Below, one piece after another: positions 7,208 to 16,644 of a DNA stretch of 64,000 nt. A model generated the notes under the pieces. The model had not been told where the DNA came from, ran no database searches, and was given only the letters and a program-made list of their open reading frames with translations. Location of the stretch: assembly GCA_947581635.1 (NCBI GenBank), contig CANPVE010000001.1, positions 62,001-126,000 of the forward strand, given 5' to 3'. Every line of letters starts with the position of its first letter. The first letter of the stretch is position 1. The DNA comes from an uncultured Clostridia bacterium (lineage in GTDB: Bacteria > Bacillota > Clostridia > Oscillospirales > Acutalibacteraceae). Both the position numbers and the translations under genes were made by a program.

Positions 7208-8608
7208 TTGATTATGCGAGTTTCCAGAATGTTCAGGCTGCTTGCGGCCGTTGTGATGACGGTTCTGCTCTGCGGCTGCGATAAGTATTTGATAGGCGGC
7301 GAGAGTCAGCTGATGCGTCCGCCGTATCCGGCTGGGGAAGCAAGAAAAATACAGGAGCAGCTTACCAAAGAGCTGGGTGTGTTCACTCTGAAATATCCCA
7401 AAAACGGGGACTACCGCTCCGCCATAATCCGAGTGGATTTGAACGGAAACGGCACAGAGGAGGCTCTCGTGTTTTACCGCAAGGACGCGTCCGAGCCTAT
7501 ATCGCTGGCCGTGCTGGGACAGAATGAGAAAGGCTGGCAGGTGCTCGATACGCGAAAGAGCGAGGGCGGCGAGGTCGAGCGCGTTATGTTTGGCAATGTG
7601 AATAACGACAGATGCACTGAGATAATCGTAGGCTGGACTATGTACAGCACCGGACTCAATATCATTTCCGCCTACAGCTTTAATGAAAACAGAATAAATC
7701 CTATAGATGTAAGGGAATTTTCAGAGACGCAGGCCTCAAATATATCGGTAGCTTATACCGATATGCAGATACACGATTTCGACAACGACGGCTGCGACGA
7801 AATAATAGCGTCGTACATAAATCTTTCGGAAGTTACTGCCACTGCCAAGCTTATCGAATTTCACCGGGGCGTTGATGATTCAAACGCCATGAGCGTGACC
7901 GACACCGCACCTCTGGATGGTCATGTGCTGTACTACGTGGGCGTCAAGAAAGCAAAGCTCGACGATAACGTATTCGGAGTGGCTTTGGACGGATACAAGG
8001 ATAATTCCAAGATGGTGACTGAATACATATACTGGGATTCGCTCAGCGGCGATTTAAAGACGCCGTTTTACAGCGAGGAGGATAAGTCGGTGGTTTGTAC
8101 CGCGCGCAGCATTTACACCACCTCGCGGGATATTGATTCCGACGATGTCCTGGACATACCTGTGACAGAGTATCTGCCGGGGTATGACGATGCTTCGGAC
8201 AGTCCGATGTATCTCACGTCGTGGTACAATGCCGATTTCGAGCAGTCGGGCTACAATTTCATCAGGCGCAAGCGCACTGTTATAAATACCGCGGAGAATT
8301 ACAGCGTCACATGGCAGTCCTCATGGGACGACAACGTCACCTGCCGTATAGATGAGAAGAACCGCATACTTTATTTTTATCACTATCAAAAGGATAAATT
8401 TGCGTTCAGTGACGAGATTTTCCGCATAAGGGTCTTTTCGGTTGAGGAATGGGAATCTCAGCTCGACGAGTTGGCGACGGCGGGAAGCTTACCGGATTAC
8501 ATCGTGCTTGACCGCAGCGGCGACACTTTGTATATAGCGCTTTTCGCACAGGGACAGAGTTACGTAGACGAGGACTCGGTGGTATCCTATTTCAGCCTTA
8601 TGAAATAA
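7208..8608 (+). CDS. Lipoprotein with FG-GAP/VCBS-like repeats
   Basis: A secreted lipoprotein of about 466 aa. The signal peptide ends in the lipobox LLCGC, so the mature protein starts at Cys with an acyl anchor on the outer face of the membrane. The body carries Asp/Asn-rich calcium-loop-like repeats (VDLNGNGTEEA, HDFDNDGCDEII, RDIDSDDVLDI) typical of FG-GAP/VCBS beta-propellers. GGAGG (7197-7201) lies 6 nt before TTG 7208 and 12 nt before ATG 7214; either may start. A response regulator and histidine kinase follow 43 nt later, so the three may form one unit with the lipoprotein as an extracytoplasmic sensing partner. That role is inference from position. Confidence 0.8.
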   Translation: MIMRVSRMFRLLAAVVMTVLLCGCDKYLIGGESQLMRPPYPAGEARKIQEQLTKELGVFTLKYPKNGDYRSAIIRVDLNGNGTEEALVFYRKDASEPISLAVLGQNEKGWQVLDTRKSEGGEVERVMFGNVNNDRCTEIIVGWTMYSTGLNIISAYSFNENRINPIDVREFSETQASNISVAYTDMQIHDFDNDGCDEIIASYINLSEVTATAKLIEFHRGVDDSNAMSVTDTAPLDGHVLYYVGVKKAKLDDNVFGVALDGYKDNSKMVTEYIYWDSLSGDLKTPFYSEEDKSVVCTARSIYTTSRDIDSDDVLDIPVTEYLPGYDDASDSPMYLTSWYNADFEQSGYNFIRRKRTVINTAENYSVTWQSSWDDNVTCRIDEKNRILYFYHYQKDKFAFSDEIFRIRVFSVEEWESQLDELATAGSLPDYIVLDRSGDTLYIALFAQGQSYVDEDSVVSYFSLMK

Positions 8609-8651
8609 TTATCTGTAAAAAAATATCACAGTAAGTAATGTAAAGGGAACG

Positions 8652-9359
8652 ATGGAAATGAAGAAAATACTTGTAGCAGAAGATGAAGACGCAATCAGAG
8701 AGTTTGTTGTAATCAACCTCAAGCGTTCGGGCTATGACGTCGTTGACACCGCCAACGGAAGCGACGCGCTCGAGATCTATGACAGTCGCAGCGGCGAATT
8801 TGACATAGCGCTTCTTGACGTGATGATGCCCGGCATGGACGGCATATCACTTTGCCGCGAGCTTCGCAAACGCAACAGCAATCTGGGTATAATCATGCTT
8901 ACAGCCAAATCCCAGGAAATGGATAAGGTGAACGGGCTGATGAACGGCGCGGACGATTATATAACAAAGCCATTCAGCCCCAGCGAGCTAATGGCGCGTG
9001 TAGATGCCCTGCATCGCCGCGTGGCGCTTAGTGAGGAAAACGGCGACAGGTCATTCCGCGAGGAATTGACGTCGGGGGATTTTGTGCTCAATCTGAGAAA
9101 CCGCACGCTCAGCAAAAACGGCGAACTTGTGGAGCTCACTCAGGTTGAGTTTCAGATAATGGAGTATTTTTTCTCCAACCCGCATACGGCGCTGAGCAGA
9201 GTTGATATTTTGAAGCACGTTTGGGGCGAGGCCTTTTACGGGGAAGAAAAAATAGTGGACGTGAATGTCAGAAGGCTGCGCATGAAGCTCGAGGAGAAGC
9301 CATCGTCCCCCCGCCATATTGTAACGGTGTGGGGACTCGGCTACAAATGGGAAGCGTAG
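8652..9359 (+). CDS. OmpR/PhoB-type response regulator
   Basis: Receiver domain (residues 1-120) with acidic pocket E10/D11, phospho-acceptor D56 (LLDVMMPGMDG) and K in TKPF. The C-terminal winged helix has the OmpR signature (RIVDVNVRRLRMKLE-like stretch and TVWGLGYKWE end). 235 aa is the standard length. ATG 8658 is an equally good start because GGGA lies only 3 nt before ATG 8652. It controls transcription on phosphorylation by the kinase that follows 14 nt later. Its targets are not known; no obvious operator repeat was found upstream. Confidence 0.93.
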   Translation: MEMKKILVAEDEDAIREFVVINLKRSGYDVVDTANGSDALEIYDSRSGEFDIALLDVMMPGMDGISLCRELRKRNSNLGIIMLTAKSQEMDKVNGLMNGADDYITKPFSPSELMARVDALHRRVALSEENGDRSFREELTSGDFVLNLRNRTLSKNGELVELTQVEFQIMEYFFSNPHTALSRVDILKHVWGEAFYGEEKIVDVNVRRLRMKLEEKPSSPRHIVTVWGLGYKWEA

Positions 9360-9373
9360 AGGGGGGCTGATTC

Positions 9374-10999
9374 TTGCTCGACAGATTGAAGGGGCTTTGG
9401 GACAATGTTTTGAAGTCAAAATCCAAGTCCGACCAAAAGCCGCGTGAGACCCCGTCGGGCTTTCGGGGAATGGTGCGTCAGTTATTTCTCCCCTACATAG
9501 AGATGATAAGCGGAAAGGGCATAACGCGCCGTTGGCTGTTTACCACCTTTTCGATACTGGGTACAATGATTGTGCTGATATTTATAGTATCCGTGTCGCT
9601 GATAAACAACTATTATTACAACAACATACAGCAGATTCTCGACCAAAGGGTGTCGGTCGCGGCAGATTATTTCTCTCAGACCGCCTTGAGTACTACGGGA
9701 TCCTTCAGCGACAATGATTATCAGCTTGCCGCACAGAGTTTCGTAGAAGGCTTCGAGGACAAAAATAAAATGGAGGTCCAGTTTATCAACTCCAAGGGGC
9801 GTATCGTTGTCACATCGTCCGGATTTGAGCCTCCCGCCGATGAGATCATTCCCGACTATGAAATAGCGCGGATTTCGGGAAAATACGGCACATGGAACGG
9901 CGATAATGAAAATAAAGAGCACATTTTCGCCGTGACTTATATGCTGGACAGCCCTAATCTGAGGGGGGCTGAGGCGATCCGCATGGTGGTGTCACTTCAG
10001 CCTACCGACAGTGCCGTGAGCAGGACAATTATAATGATAACAATTGTAATGCTGCTTGTGATTATGTTCATTTCTGTGTCAAGCTCCTATTTCATACGCT
10101 CCATCGTCAATCCCGTGAAAAACATTACCAATATAGCGGGGCACATTGCAAGCGGCGATTTTTCTATCAGACTTGAAAAAGAACATGATGATGAAATTGG
10201 AGACCTTATGGATTCCATAAATGCGATGGCGGCGGAGCTCGCCTTGAGTGAGAAGGCCAAGAACGATTTCATATCTTCGGTTTCGCACGAGCTTAGAACT
10301 CCGTTGACTGCGATTAAAGGCTGGAGCGAGACGGTGCTCATGTGCGGCGCGTCCGACGAGGCTATGATGAAGCGCGGTTTGGGAATTATAATCAACGAGA
10401 CGGAGCGTTTGAGCGGTCTTGTTGAACAGCTTCTGGATTTCTCGCGTATGCAGAGCGGGCGAATGGTTATGAACTTCCAAATGCTCGACATTGTGGCTGA
10501 GATAGACGACGTTGTATTTATGTTCAAGGAAAAGGCCAAGAACGAGGGAAAGCGGTTGACATTCTATGAACCGGAGGAAGTTATTCCTGTTATGGGCGAT
10601 CGAAACAGACTTAGGCAGGTGATAATAATAGTTATAGACAACGCCATGAAATACAGCGAGCCCGGCGGAGAGATATACATTTACACCTCGGTTTGCGACG
10701 ATAAGATGACCATAGGCGTGCGCGACCACGGCTGTGGAATTCCCGCCGAACAGCTTCCAAAGGTGAAACAGAAATTCTACAAGGCAAACAACGACAAGGG
10801 CGGGTTCGGAATAGGTCTGGCAGTTGCCGACGAGATAATATCCAGACACAATGGTGAATTCAACATTGACAGTGTGGAGGGTGACGGCACAAATGTCACC
10901 ATAACTCTGCCGATAGTACGCCAGACCAGCGCGATTGAAATTTCACCCCCGAGTGAATCAACCTCAGAGAAAGGGGAAAACAATAATGAGCAAAAATAA
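9374..10999 (+). CDS. Membrane histidine kinase with HAMP domain
   Basis: A 541-aa sensor kinase. A basic cytoplasmic N-terminus of about 50 residues precedes TM1 (about 57-77), an extracytoplasmic domain of about 140 residues, TM2 (about 215-238) and HAMP. HisKA follows with the phosphorylated H305 in SSVSHELRTPLTAIKG, then HATPase_c with N box (VIDNAMKYSEPGGEI), G1 (RDHGCGIP) and G2 (GGFGIGLAV). The start is TTG with GAGGGGGG 7 nt upstream. The N-terminal extension before TM1 is longer than usual. It partners the regulator upstream; the signal is unknown. Confidence 0.92.
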   Translation: MLDRLKGLWDNVLKSKSKSDQKPRETPSGFRGMVRQLFLPYIEMISGKGITRRWLFTTFSILGTMIVLIFIVSVSLINNYYYNNIQQILDQRVSVAADYFSQTALSTTGSFSDNDYQLAAQSFVEGFEDKNKMEVQFINSKGRIVVTSSGFEPPADEIIPDYEIARISGKYGTWNGDNENKEHIFAVTYMLDSPNLRGAEAIRMVVSLQPTDSAVSRTIIMITIVMLLVIMFISVSSSYFIRSIVNPVKNITNIAGHIASGDFSIRLEKEHDDEIGDLMDSINAMAAELALSEKAKNDFISSVSHELRTPLTAIKGWSETVLMCGASDEAMMKRGLGIIINETERLSGLVEQLLDFSRMQSGRMVMNFQMLDIVAEIDDVVFMFKEKAKNEGKRLTFYEPEEVIPVMGDRNRLRQVIIIVIDNAMKYSEPGGEIYIYTSVCDDKMTIGVRDHGCGIPAEQLPKVKQKFYKANNDKGGFGIGLAVADEIISRHNGEFNIDSVEGDGTNVTITLPIVRQTSAIEISPPSESTSEKGENNNEQK

Positions 11000-11939
11000 A
11001 ACAAAATACACATCGATAGGTGGTCAGGCACTTATTGAAGGAGTGATGATGCGGGGGCCGTTCAAGACGTCGATGGCGGTGCGCAGTCAGAGTGGAGAGA
11101 TAGTGATTGAAGACGTTGAGAACAGAAATCAAGCTGAACGTCCCAAAATATATAAGATTCCGCTCCTCAGAGGCGTCTATGCTTTTATTGATTCCTTGAG
11201 AGTGGGATCAAAGAGCCTCATGCGCTCTGCCGAACTTGCGGGGGAGGCGGACGAGGACGAGGAGCTTACGCCGTTTGAGCAGAAGTTGAATGATATATTC
11301 GGCGAAAAACTCTTTAACGCGCTTCTTTCAGTGTCAATGGTATTGGGAATAGCTGTCGCGGTAGGTCTTTTTTTTGTGGTTCCGTCGGCAATGTACTCGG
11401 GACTTTGCTATCTCATGCCTTTTCTGAAGGGCAACATATTGGTGCGCTCGATATTCGAGGGCGTATTCAAAATAATTATGTTTGTGCTTTACATTTTTCT
11501 CTGCACGCGTCTGAAGGATATGCACAGGGTGTTTGAATACCATGGCGCCGAGCACAAGACTATATTCTGCTACGAGGCGAAGCAGGAACTTACAGTGGAA
11601 AATATACGCAAATTTAAGCGCTTTCACCCCAGATGCGGCACGAGCTTCATAACCGTAATGCTCATTTTGGGCATAGTGATAGGGTTTTGCATAAGAATCG
11701 AAACAGTGTGGCTGCGCACGCTGGTGAGACTTTGCTGTCTCCCAATTGTGATGGGCGTGGGATATGAAATAATCCGATTCTGCGGCAAACATGATAACGC
11801 GCTCACCAAGATACTTTCCGCTCCCGGAATGTGGATGCAGCATATCACCACATTCGAGCCGTCGGACGATCAGATAGAATGCGCTATAGCGGCTATGAAG
11901 GCGGTAATTCCCGAAAATTCCGAGGGAGAGATAGTCTGA
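10986..11939 (+). CDS. DUF1385 membrane protein (YqhQ-like)
   Basis: A 317-aa protein of the DUF1385 family: the N-terminus IGGQALIEGVMMRG is diagnostic, followed by KIYKIPLLRGV, three to four TM segments and the EYHGAEHKTIFCYE motif with conserved His and Glu. The biochemical role is not established, although the HGAEHKT motif looks metal-binding. The ATG at 10986 lies inside the 3' end of the kinase gene (14-nt overlap, AAGGGG before it), and prmC follows with TGATG overlap. This DUF1385-prmC pairing is common in Clostridia. Confidence 0.92.
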   Translation: MSKNKTKYTSIGGQALIEGVMMRGPFKTSMAVRSQSGEIVIEDVENRNQAERPKIYKIPLLRGVYAFIDSLRVGSKSLMRSAELAGEADEDEELTPFEQKLNDIFGEKLFNALLSVSMVLGIAVAVGLFFVVPSAMYSGLCYLMPFLKGNILVRSIFEGVFKIIMFVLYIFLCTRLKDMHRVFEYHGAEHKTIFCYEAKQELTVENIRKFKRFHPRCGTSFITVMLILGIVIGFCIRIETVWLRTLVRLCCLPIVMGVGYEIIRFCGKHDNALTKILSAPGMWMQHITTFEPSDDQIECAIAAMKAVIPENSEGEIV

Positions 11940-12796
11940 TGTGGGCGGAAAATACTACAATAAAGCAGGCATATATAAAAGGTCGGGATATTTTAACAAA
12001 GGCAGGGCTGGAAAGTCCTGCCTTTGACGCAATGAGCCTGCTTAATGCCGCGTTCGGAATAGACAACCGCGCGGATTTGGCGGTTCACGGTGATAATCTC
12101 GCCGAGCGCGGCAGGCTGGAGCTGTATTTTGAATTGATAAACCGGCGCACAAGCGAACCTCTGCAATACATTCTGGGGCGGTGGGAGTTTGACGGAATGT
12201 CACTGAATGTTGGCGACGGAGTTCTTGTCCCGCGCGAAGATACAATGGCGCTGGTGGAAGCCGCCGAGTTTGCACTTCGCGGCAGGCCTAACCCACGAAT
12301 ATTAGACCTTTGCGCGGGTACGGGCGCCGTTGGACTTTCGCTGTCCCGCAGGATATCAGACGCCGAGGTGATCTGCGTTGAACTGTCGGATATGGCTCTG
12401 CCTTACCTCCAAAGCAACATCGCGGAATTTGGCGGCGGTCGGGTCAGCTTCGTAATTGCCGATGTGCTTAAACCTCCAGGTGCGGAATTTGGCAAGTTCG
12501 ACTGCATTGTGTCAAATCCGCCGTACATTCCCACGGGTGACATTGATTCTCTGCAATGGGAAGTGCTTCGGGAACCGCGAATGGCGTTGGACGGCGGCGC
12601 GGACGGATTAAAATTTTATCGGGTGATTTGCTCGGAATGGACACGACTGATGCCGGTAGACGGAATAATTGCGTTTGAAACAGGATACGATATCCGCGAG
12701 GGTGTGGAAAATATTATGAGGCAAAATTCCATAGGTCACATTTCTCTGTGGAAGGATATTTCCGGAATCGACAGGTGCATTTTTGGTACTACTTAG
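11939..12796 (+). CDS. prmC: Peptide chain release factor N5-glutamine methyltransferase
   Basis: Methylates the glutamine of the GGQ motif in release factors RF1/RF2, needed for efficient termination. The 285-aa protein has the N-terminal helical domain (residues 1-80) and a Rossmann methyltransferase domain with DLCAGTGAVGLSLSR as the SAM motif and the catalytic NPPY at 193-196. The start is the ATG in TGATG overlapping the DUF1385 stop, with GAGGGAGAG upstream. Usually prmC sits with prfA; prfA is not in this window. Confidence 0.95.
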   Translation: MWAENTTIKQAYIKGRDILTKAGLESPAFDAMSLLNAAFGIDNRADLAVHGDNLAERGRLELYFELINRRTSEPLQYILGRWEFDGMSLNVGDGVLVPREDTMALVEAAEFALRGRPNPRILDLCAGTGAVGLSLSRRISDAEVICVELSDMALPYLQSNIAEFGGGRVSFVIADVLKPPGAEFGKFDCIVSNPPYIPTGDIDSLQWEVLREPRMALDGGADGLKFYRVICSEWTRLMPVDGIIAFETGYDIREGVENIMRQNSIGHISLWKDISGIDRCIFGTT

Positions 12797-12817
12797 CCGC
12801 AACCTATGAATTTTCTC

Positions 12818-12846
12818 TTGCAATGCGGGTAAAAATAATATATAAT
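12818..12846 (+). promoter_or_regulatory. recA promoter
   Basis: TTGCAA (12818-12823), 17 nt, TATAAT (12841-12846). A small GGCG-GCAA-CGCC hairpin lies in the leader. No GAAC-N4-GTTC LexA box of the Bacillus/Clostridium type is visible between 12797 and 12895. Confidence 0.75.
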
Positions 12847-12895
12847 CATCTCAGAAATAAAGGGCGGCAACGCCCACACAAAGGAATGACTATAT

Positions 12896-14074
12896 ATGGC
12901 GGTTGACAAGAAAAAGGCGCTGGAGACGGCATTGGCAAATATAGAGAAACAATTCGGCAAGGGCGCGGTAATGAAGCTGGGTCAAAGCTCCGCGCTGAAT
13001 GTGGAGGCGATATCCACTGGTTCACTCGGACTTGACATCGCGCTTGGCATAGGCGGTTTACCCCGCGGGAGAATTGTCGAAATATACGGCCCCGAATCCT
13101 CCGGTAAAACTACTCTTGCCCTGCACTGCATTGCCGAGGCGCAGAAAAAGGGCGGGGACGCCGCATTCATCGACGTCGAGCACGCGCTCGACCCTGTCTA
13201 TGCCAGCGCGTTGGGCGTCGACATAGACAATCTGCTTGTGTCACAGCCCGACAACGGCGAACAGGCGTTGGCAATTACCGAAGAGCTTGTGCGCTCGGGC
13301 GCGATTGACGTCATCGTGGTGGATTCGGTGGCGGCACTCGTACCCCGTGCCGAGGTGGAAGGCGACATGGGCAGCACTTTTGTGGGACTGCAGGCGCGTT
13401 TGATGAGCCAGGCGCTGCGCAAGCTCACAAGCGCGATAGGTAAGTCAAACTGCATCGCAATATTCATCAATCAGCTCCGCGAAAAGGTTGGCGTGGTTTA
13501 CGGAAATCCGGAAGTTACGCCGGGCGGACGTGCGCTGAAATTCTACAGCTCTGTGAGAATAGAGATCCGCAAGGGCGAAGTTCTCAAATCCGGCTCTGAT
13601 ATAATAGGCGCGCGCACCAAGGCAAAGGTGGTAAAGAACAAAATAGCGCCGCCGTTCCGCACAACAGAATTTGATGTGATGTACGGCGAGGGAATAAGCC
13701 ACAACGGCGAGCTTCTTGACCTCGCTGTTGAGTTGGGCATTGTAAAGAAGGGCGGAGCGTGGTTCTCATACGGTGAAACGAGGCTTGGACAGGGACGCGA
13801 CAACGCAAAGAACTACTTTGTGGAACATCCCGAGGTTGCCGAGGAGATAGAAGCGCAGGTCAGGGCGAACGCAGACAAGCTGCTTAACTCCAAGAAGCCC
13901 GCCAAGGCAGCCGCCAGGAAAAAGGAAAACGACGATGGGTCGGAGGGAACGCAGGCTTCTGTCGAGGCGGTTCCGATTGACAACATGGTTGACGATATCC
14001 CGATTCCCGATGAATTCCTCGACGATGTGCAGCCCGAGAAGCCAAAGAAAAATATCGACATCTCGGTAGACTGA
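12896..14074 (+). CDS. recA: Recombinase A
   Basis: The ATP-dependent strand-exchange protein for homologous recombination and the SOS co-protease. Walker [10 protein letters not shown] (65-73), the [12 protein letters not shown]alker B region and the loop around [11 protein letters not shown] are intact. 392 aa is longer than the usual ~350 because of an acidic, low-complexity C-terminal tail (about 340-392, with a Lys/Ala stretch followed by Asp/Glu/Pro). Such acidic tails damp DNA binding in other RecA proteins. AAAGGAATG precedes the ATG. recX follows after 2 nt, so regulator and target are co-expressed. Confidence 0.97.
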   Translation: MAVDKKKALETALANIEKQFGKGAVMKLGQSSALNVEAISTGSLGLDIALGIGGLPRGRIVEIYGPESSGKTTLALHCIAEAQKKGGDAAFIDVEHALDPVYASALGVDIDNLLVSQPDNGEQALAITEELVRSGAIDVIVVDSVAALVPRAEVEGDMGSTFVGLQARLMSQALRKLTSAIGKSNCIAIFINQLREKVGVVYGNPEVTPGGRALKFYSSVRIEIRKGEVLKSGSDIIGARTKAKVVKNKIAPPFRTTEFDVMYGEGISHNGELLDLAVELGIVKKGGAWFSYGETRLGQGRDNAKNYFVEHPEVAEEIEAQVRANADKLLNSKKPAKAAARKKENDDGSEGTQASVEAVPIDNMVDDIPIPDEFLDDVQPEKPKKNIDISVD

Positions 14075-14076
14075 GC

Positions 14077-14688
14077 ATGATAATAGACGAAATAAGGCGG
14101 CAGAAGGGTCACTTGATAGGGCTTTACAGCGAAGGCGAACTCATAGTTTCGCTGGACTGCGACATGGCGGAAGAGATGTGTTTGCAGCCCATGAGGGATT
14201 ATCCGGTGGAGTTGCTGAGCAATCTCCTTGCGGAGTCACAGCGCAGGAGGGCGAGGTCAAAGGCATTTTACCTGCTGGAATTTAAGGACTATTCCGCCCG
14301 TGATTTGGAAAAGCGGCTGCTCAGAGATTTCGACGAGGACTGTGCGCGCGCCGCCGTGGAATTCATGGTTGAGACAGGGGCGGTGGACGACGAACGGTAT
14401 GCAGAAACGGTTATCCGACATCTTGCGGAATGCAAGCATTACGGCAGGCGGCGGATATTGCAGGAATTGTCGCTGAAGGGCATTGACCGCGAGACGGCCG
14501 AGGCGGCTTTGGACGAATTTGCTCTTGACGAGCGGGCGATGATAATTGAACTGCTGGAGGGCAAGTTCTCAAAGGATCTCAACGACCCCAAGGGCATAAA
14601 CAGAACCATAGCGTCGCTTATCCGCTACGGGTACAATTACGGCGATATTAAAGACGCGCTGAGGGAATACACGGAAGCTCTCGAGTAG
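14077..14688 (+). CDS. recX: RecA modulator RecX
   Basis: A 203-aa protein of three-helix repeat units with the family signatures YSARDLEKRLL and YGRRRILQELSLKGI. RecX binds in the groove of RecA filaments and limits their activity. The start is ATG two nt after the recA stop (TGAGCATG). The 205 nt that follow (14689-14893) contain no convincing gene. Confidence 0.92.
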   Translation: MIIDEIRRQKGHLIGLYSEGELIVSLDCDMAEEMCLQPMRDYPVELLSNLLAESQRRRARSKAFYLLEFKDYSARDLEKRLLRDFDEDCARAAVEFMVETGAVDDERYAETVIRHLAECKHYGRRRILQELSLKGIDRETAEAALDEFALDERAMIIELLEGKFSKDLNDPKGINRTIASLIRYGYNYGDIKDALREYTEALE

Positions 14689-14893
14689 AATGGAAATCAA
14701 TTTTAAAAAACTGAAGTCAAGGGGGCGGAGCTATTAACCGAAGTCGTGGAATCCAAGGGGGACAAGTCCTCTTTGGGGGTCAAGATTATCCCTTTTCACC
14801 AAACCCGTTTCGTTTTTGTTTCAAATGTAATTATCCCGAGCGAGGATTCATATAATTGTGTTGAATGAATTCTTCGTCAGGGGGTAATGATGA

Positions 14894-15385
14894 ATGAAAT
14901 TTGTGAAAACGATAAAACTCAAGCCCTTGTTGATATCCCTGCTCATACCGCTTGGACTGGGCGGTGCGGTCGGAATATTTTTGGCCCTTTCGGGGAAATT
15001 TGACACTTATTCAGAGCTGTTCAAGCCGCCGTTTGCTCCGCCGTCCTGGCTGTTTCCTGTGGTGTGGACGATTTTGTATACGCTTATGGGAGTGTCGGCG
15101 TATATAATCACCACTTCCGACGCGCCTAAGGGGGTGCGGGAGGACGCACTGTGGCAATACTTCGTACAGCTGGGAGTAAATCTGATATGGCCGATATTGT
15201 TCTTTTATTTTGACATGAGACTGGGCGCATTCATATGGATAATCGTGCTGCTTGCCGCCGTATTGAAGATGATCTCGGATTTCTGGTTCATAAGCAAGCC
15301 CGCCGCCCTGCTGCAAATTCCGTATCTGCTGTGGCTTTTATTCGCCACATACCTGAACGGCGCAGTCTTTTTGCTCAACGGATAG
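14894..15385 (+). CDS. TspO/MBR-family membrane protein
   Basis: A 163-aa protein with five predicted TM helices, rich in Trp and Pro, with the family hallmarks KPPFAPPSWLFPVVWTILY and LNLIWPILFF-like (VNLIWPILFF). TspO proteins bind tetrapyrroles and other hydrophobic ligands; their bacterial role is debated. GGGGG lies 9 nt before ATG 14894. It is a single gene with its own terminator. Confidence 0.93.
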   Translation: MKFVKTIKLKPLLISLLIPLGLGGAVGIFLALSGKFDTYSELFKPPFAPPSWLFPVVWTILYTLMGVSAYIITTSDAPKGVREDALWQYFVQLGVNLIWPILFFYFDMRLGAFIWIIVLLAAVLKMISDFWFISKPAALLQIPYLLWLLFATYLNGAVFLLNG

Positions 15386-15417
15386 GTTTATTATTTAGCT
15401 TCATACGGAGCCTCAAT

Positions 15418-15457
15418 AAAATGACCGCTTGGTTTTTAAAGTCAGGCGGTCATTTTT
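15418..15457 (+). terminator. Terminator of the tspO-like gene
   Basis: AAATGACCGC pairs with GCGGTCATTT, followed by T's, 33 nt after the stop. Confidence 0.85.
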
Positions 15458-15559
15458 CTCGATTTTATCTCTCTTTTGTTGGATAAATTTGTAATCTGAA
15501 TTAATTTTTAAATAAATGCCAATACTTCAAATATAACAATTTTTTGGGGAGGAAGTATT

Positions 15560-16327
15560 GTGCAGTACAATAAGGTTGAGATCTGCGGGGTGAATACCGC
15601 CGATTTGAAGCTGCTTTCCGAGAGCGAAAAAAACGAATTGTTGAAAAAATCACAGGCCGGCGACAAGGCTGCGCGCGACGAATTGGTGAAAGGCAATCTC
15701 AGGCTGGTGCTCAGCGTGATACAGCGCTTCGCAAACCGAGGGGAAAATATGGACGACCTGTTTCAGGTGGGCTGTATAGGTCTCATAAAGGCTATAGATA
15801 ATTTCGACACTACGCTTGATGTGAAATTCTCAACCTACGCGGTGCCAATGGTGATAGGCGAGATACGCCGCTACCTGCGCGACAACAACAGCGTGCGTGT
15901 CAGCCGCTCCATGCGCGATACGGCGTACAAGGCCATGCAGATAAAGGAGCGCATTATGAGCGAGCAGGGGCGAGAACCCTCGGTTGAGGAGATAGCCAAG
16001 GAGCTTAATCTGCGCAAGGAAGACGTTGTGCTGGCGATGGAAGCGATAGTGGAGCCTGTGTCGCTGTATGAATCTGTGTATTCCGACGGCGGAGACACGA
16101 TATACGTCATGGATCAGATAGGCGACAAGAATGACGACAGCAACTGGATAGACGAAATACTGTTCCGCGAGGAGATACAAAAGCTGTCGCCCAGAGAAAA
16201 ACGAATATTGACACTGAGGTTCATGCAGGGCAAAACCCAGATGGAAGTCGCCAACGAGGTGGGAATATCACAGGCACAGGTGTCGAGACTGGAAAAAGGG
16301 GCGCTTAACAAGATAAAAAATCATTGA
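15560..16327 (+). CDS. sigG: Forespore sigma factor sigma-G
   Basis: A 255-aa sigma-70 family factor. The very N-terminal NKVEICGV motif is the signature of sigma-G and is followed by region 2 (LRLVLSVIQRFANRGENMDDLFQVG; only part of it is needed to recognise it), region 3 and the region 4 helix-turn-helix (QMEVANEVGISQAQVSRLEK). Sigma-G drives late gene expression in the engulfed forespore, so the organism should sporulate or descend from a sporulator. The start is GTG 15560 with GGGGAGGAAG upstream. An upstream GAATT/CAATACT pair could be a sigma-F/G-type promoter, but this is weak. spoIIGA/sigE, often adjacent, are absent here. Confidence 0.95.
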   Translation: MQYNKVEICGVNTADLKLLSESEKNELLKKSQAGDKAARDELVKGNLRLVLSVIQRFANRGENMDDLFQVGCIGLIKAIDNFDTTLDVKFSTYAVPMVIGEIRRYLRDNNSVRVSRSMRDTAYKAMQIKERIMSEQGREPSVEEIAKELNLRKEDVVLAMEAIVEPVSLYESVYSDGGDTIYVMDQIGDKNDDSNWIDEILFREEIQKLSPREKRILTLRFMQGKTQMEVANEVGISQAQVSRLEKGALNKIKNH

Positions 16328-16443
16328 CAATCCGGCACTTATGTCCGATTTCTTCAATAATTATTCAATCAAGCCAAAGAATCATCGCCCGGTTCGGCAT
16401 TTTGGTATAATAAACAGAAACGAATAATTTTGCAATTTTTCTA

Positions 16444-16472
16444 TTGACAGCTTGCAAAACTTGTGCTAAAAT
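16444..16472 (+). promoter_or_regulatory. glnA promoter
   Basis: TTGACA (16444-16449), 17 nt, TAAAAT (16467-16472). It gives a leader of about 165 nt before glnA, which contains the hairpins at 16489-16536. Confidence 0.75.
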
Positions 16473-16488
16473 GTAGCCATGCTTGAGA

Positions 16489-16545
16489 GAACAAAGGCGT
16501 TCCGGAAAGAGTAAATCTTTTTTTCGGAGCGCCTTTCCTTGTTGC
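16489..16545 (+). promoter_or_regulatory. Attenuator-like leader of glnA with hexaloop hairpin
   Basis: Two mutually exclusive structures are visible. A small hairpin, GAAC-AAAGGC-GTTC (16489-16502), has a six-base loop with A at position 1 and G at position 4, the feature recognised by ANTAR antiterminators. A longer stem, AAAGGCGTTCCG (16493-16504) with CGGAGCGCCTTT (16525-16536), uses the same bases and is followed by CCTTGTTG, a poor but possible terminator tract. Clostridial glnA genes are known to be controlled by ANTAR proteins. The first of the usual two hexaloops was not found, and no ANTAR gene is in the window. Confidence 0.4.
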
Positions 16546-16644
16546 AGTAATATAATGTTATTGTGATGAGAATACCGTTTTGTTTTTGCTTTCGCGGTAT
16601 AATTACTAAAGCACATAAATTTATACTTTTGGAGGATTGTTGTT

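Noticed and set aside
14689..14893. Possible gene remnant between recX and the tspO-like gene
   Set aside because: Open frames of about 45-50 codons exist in two frames, but none has a start with ribosome site or a recognisable motif.
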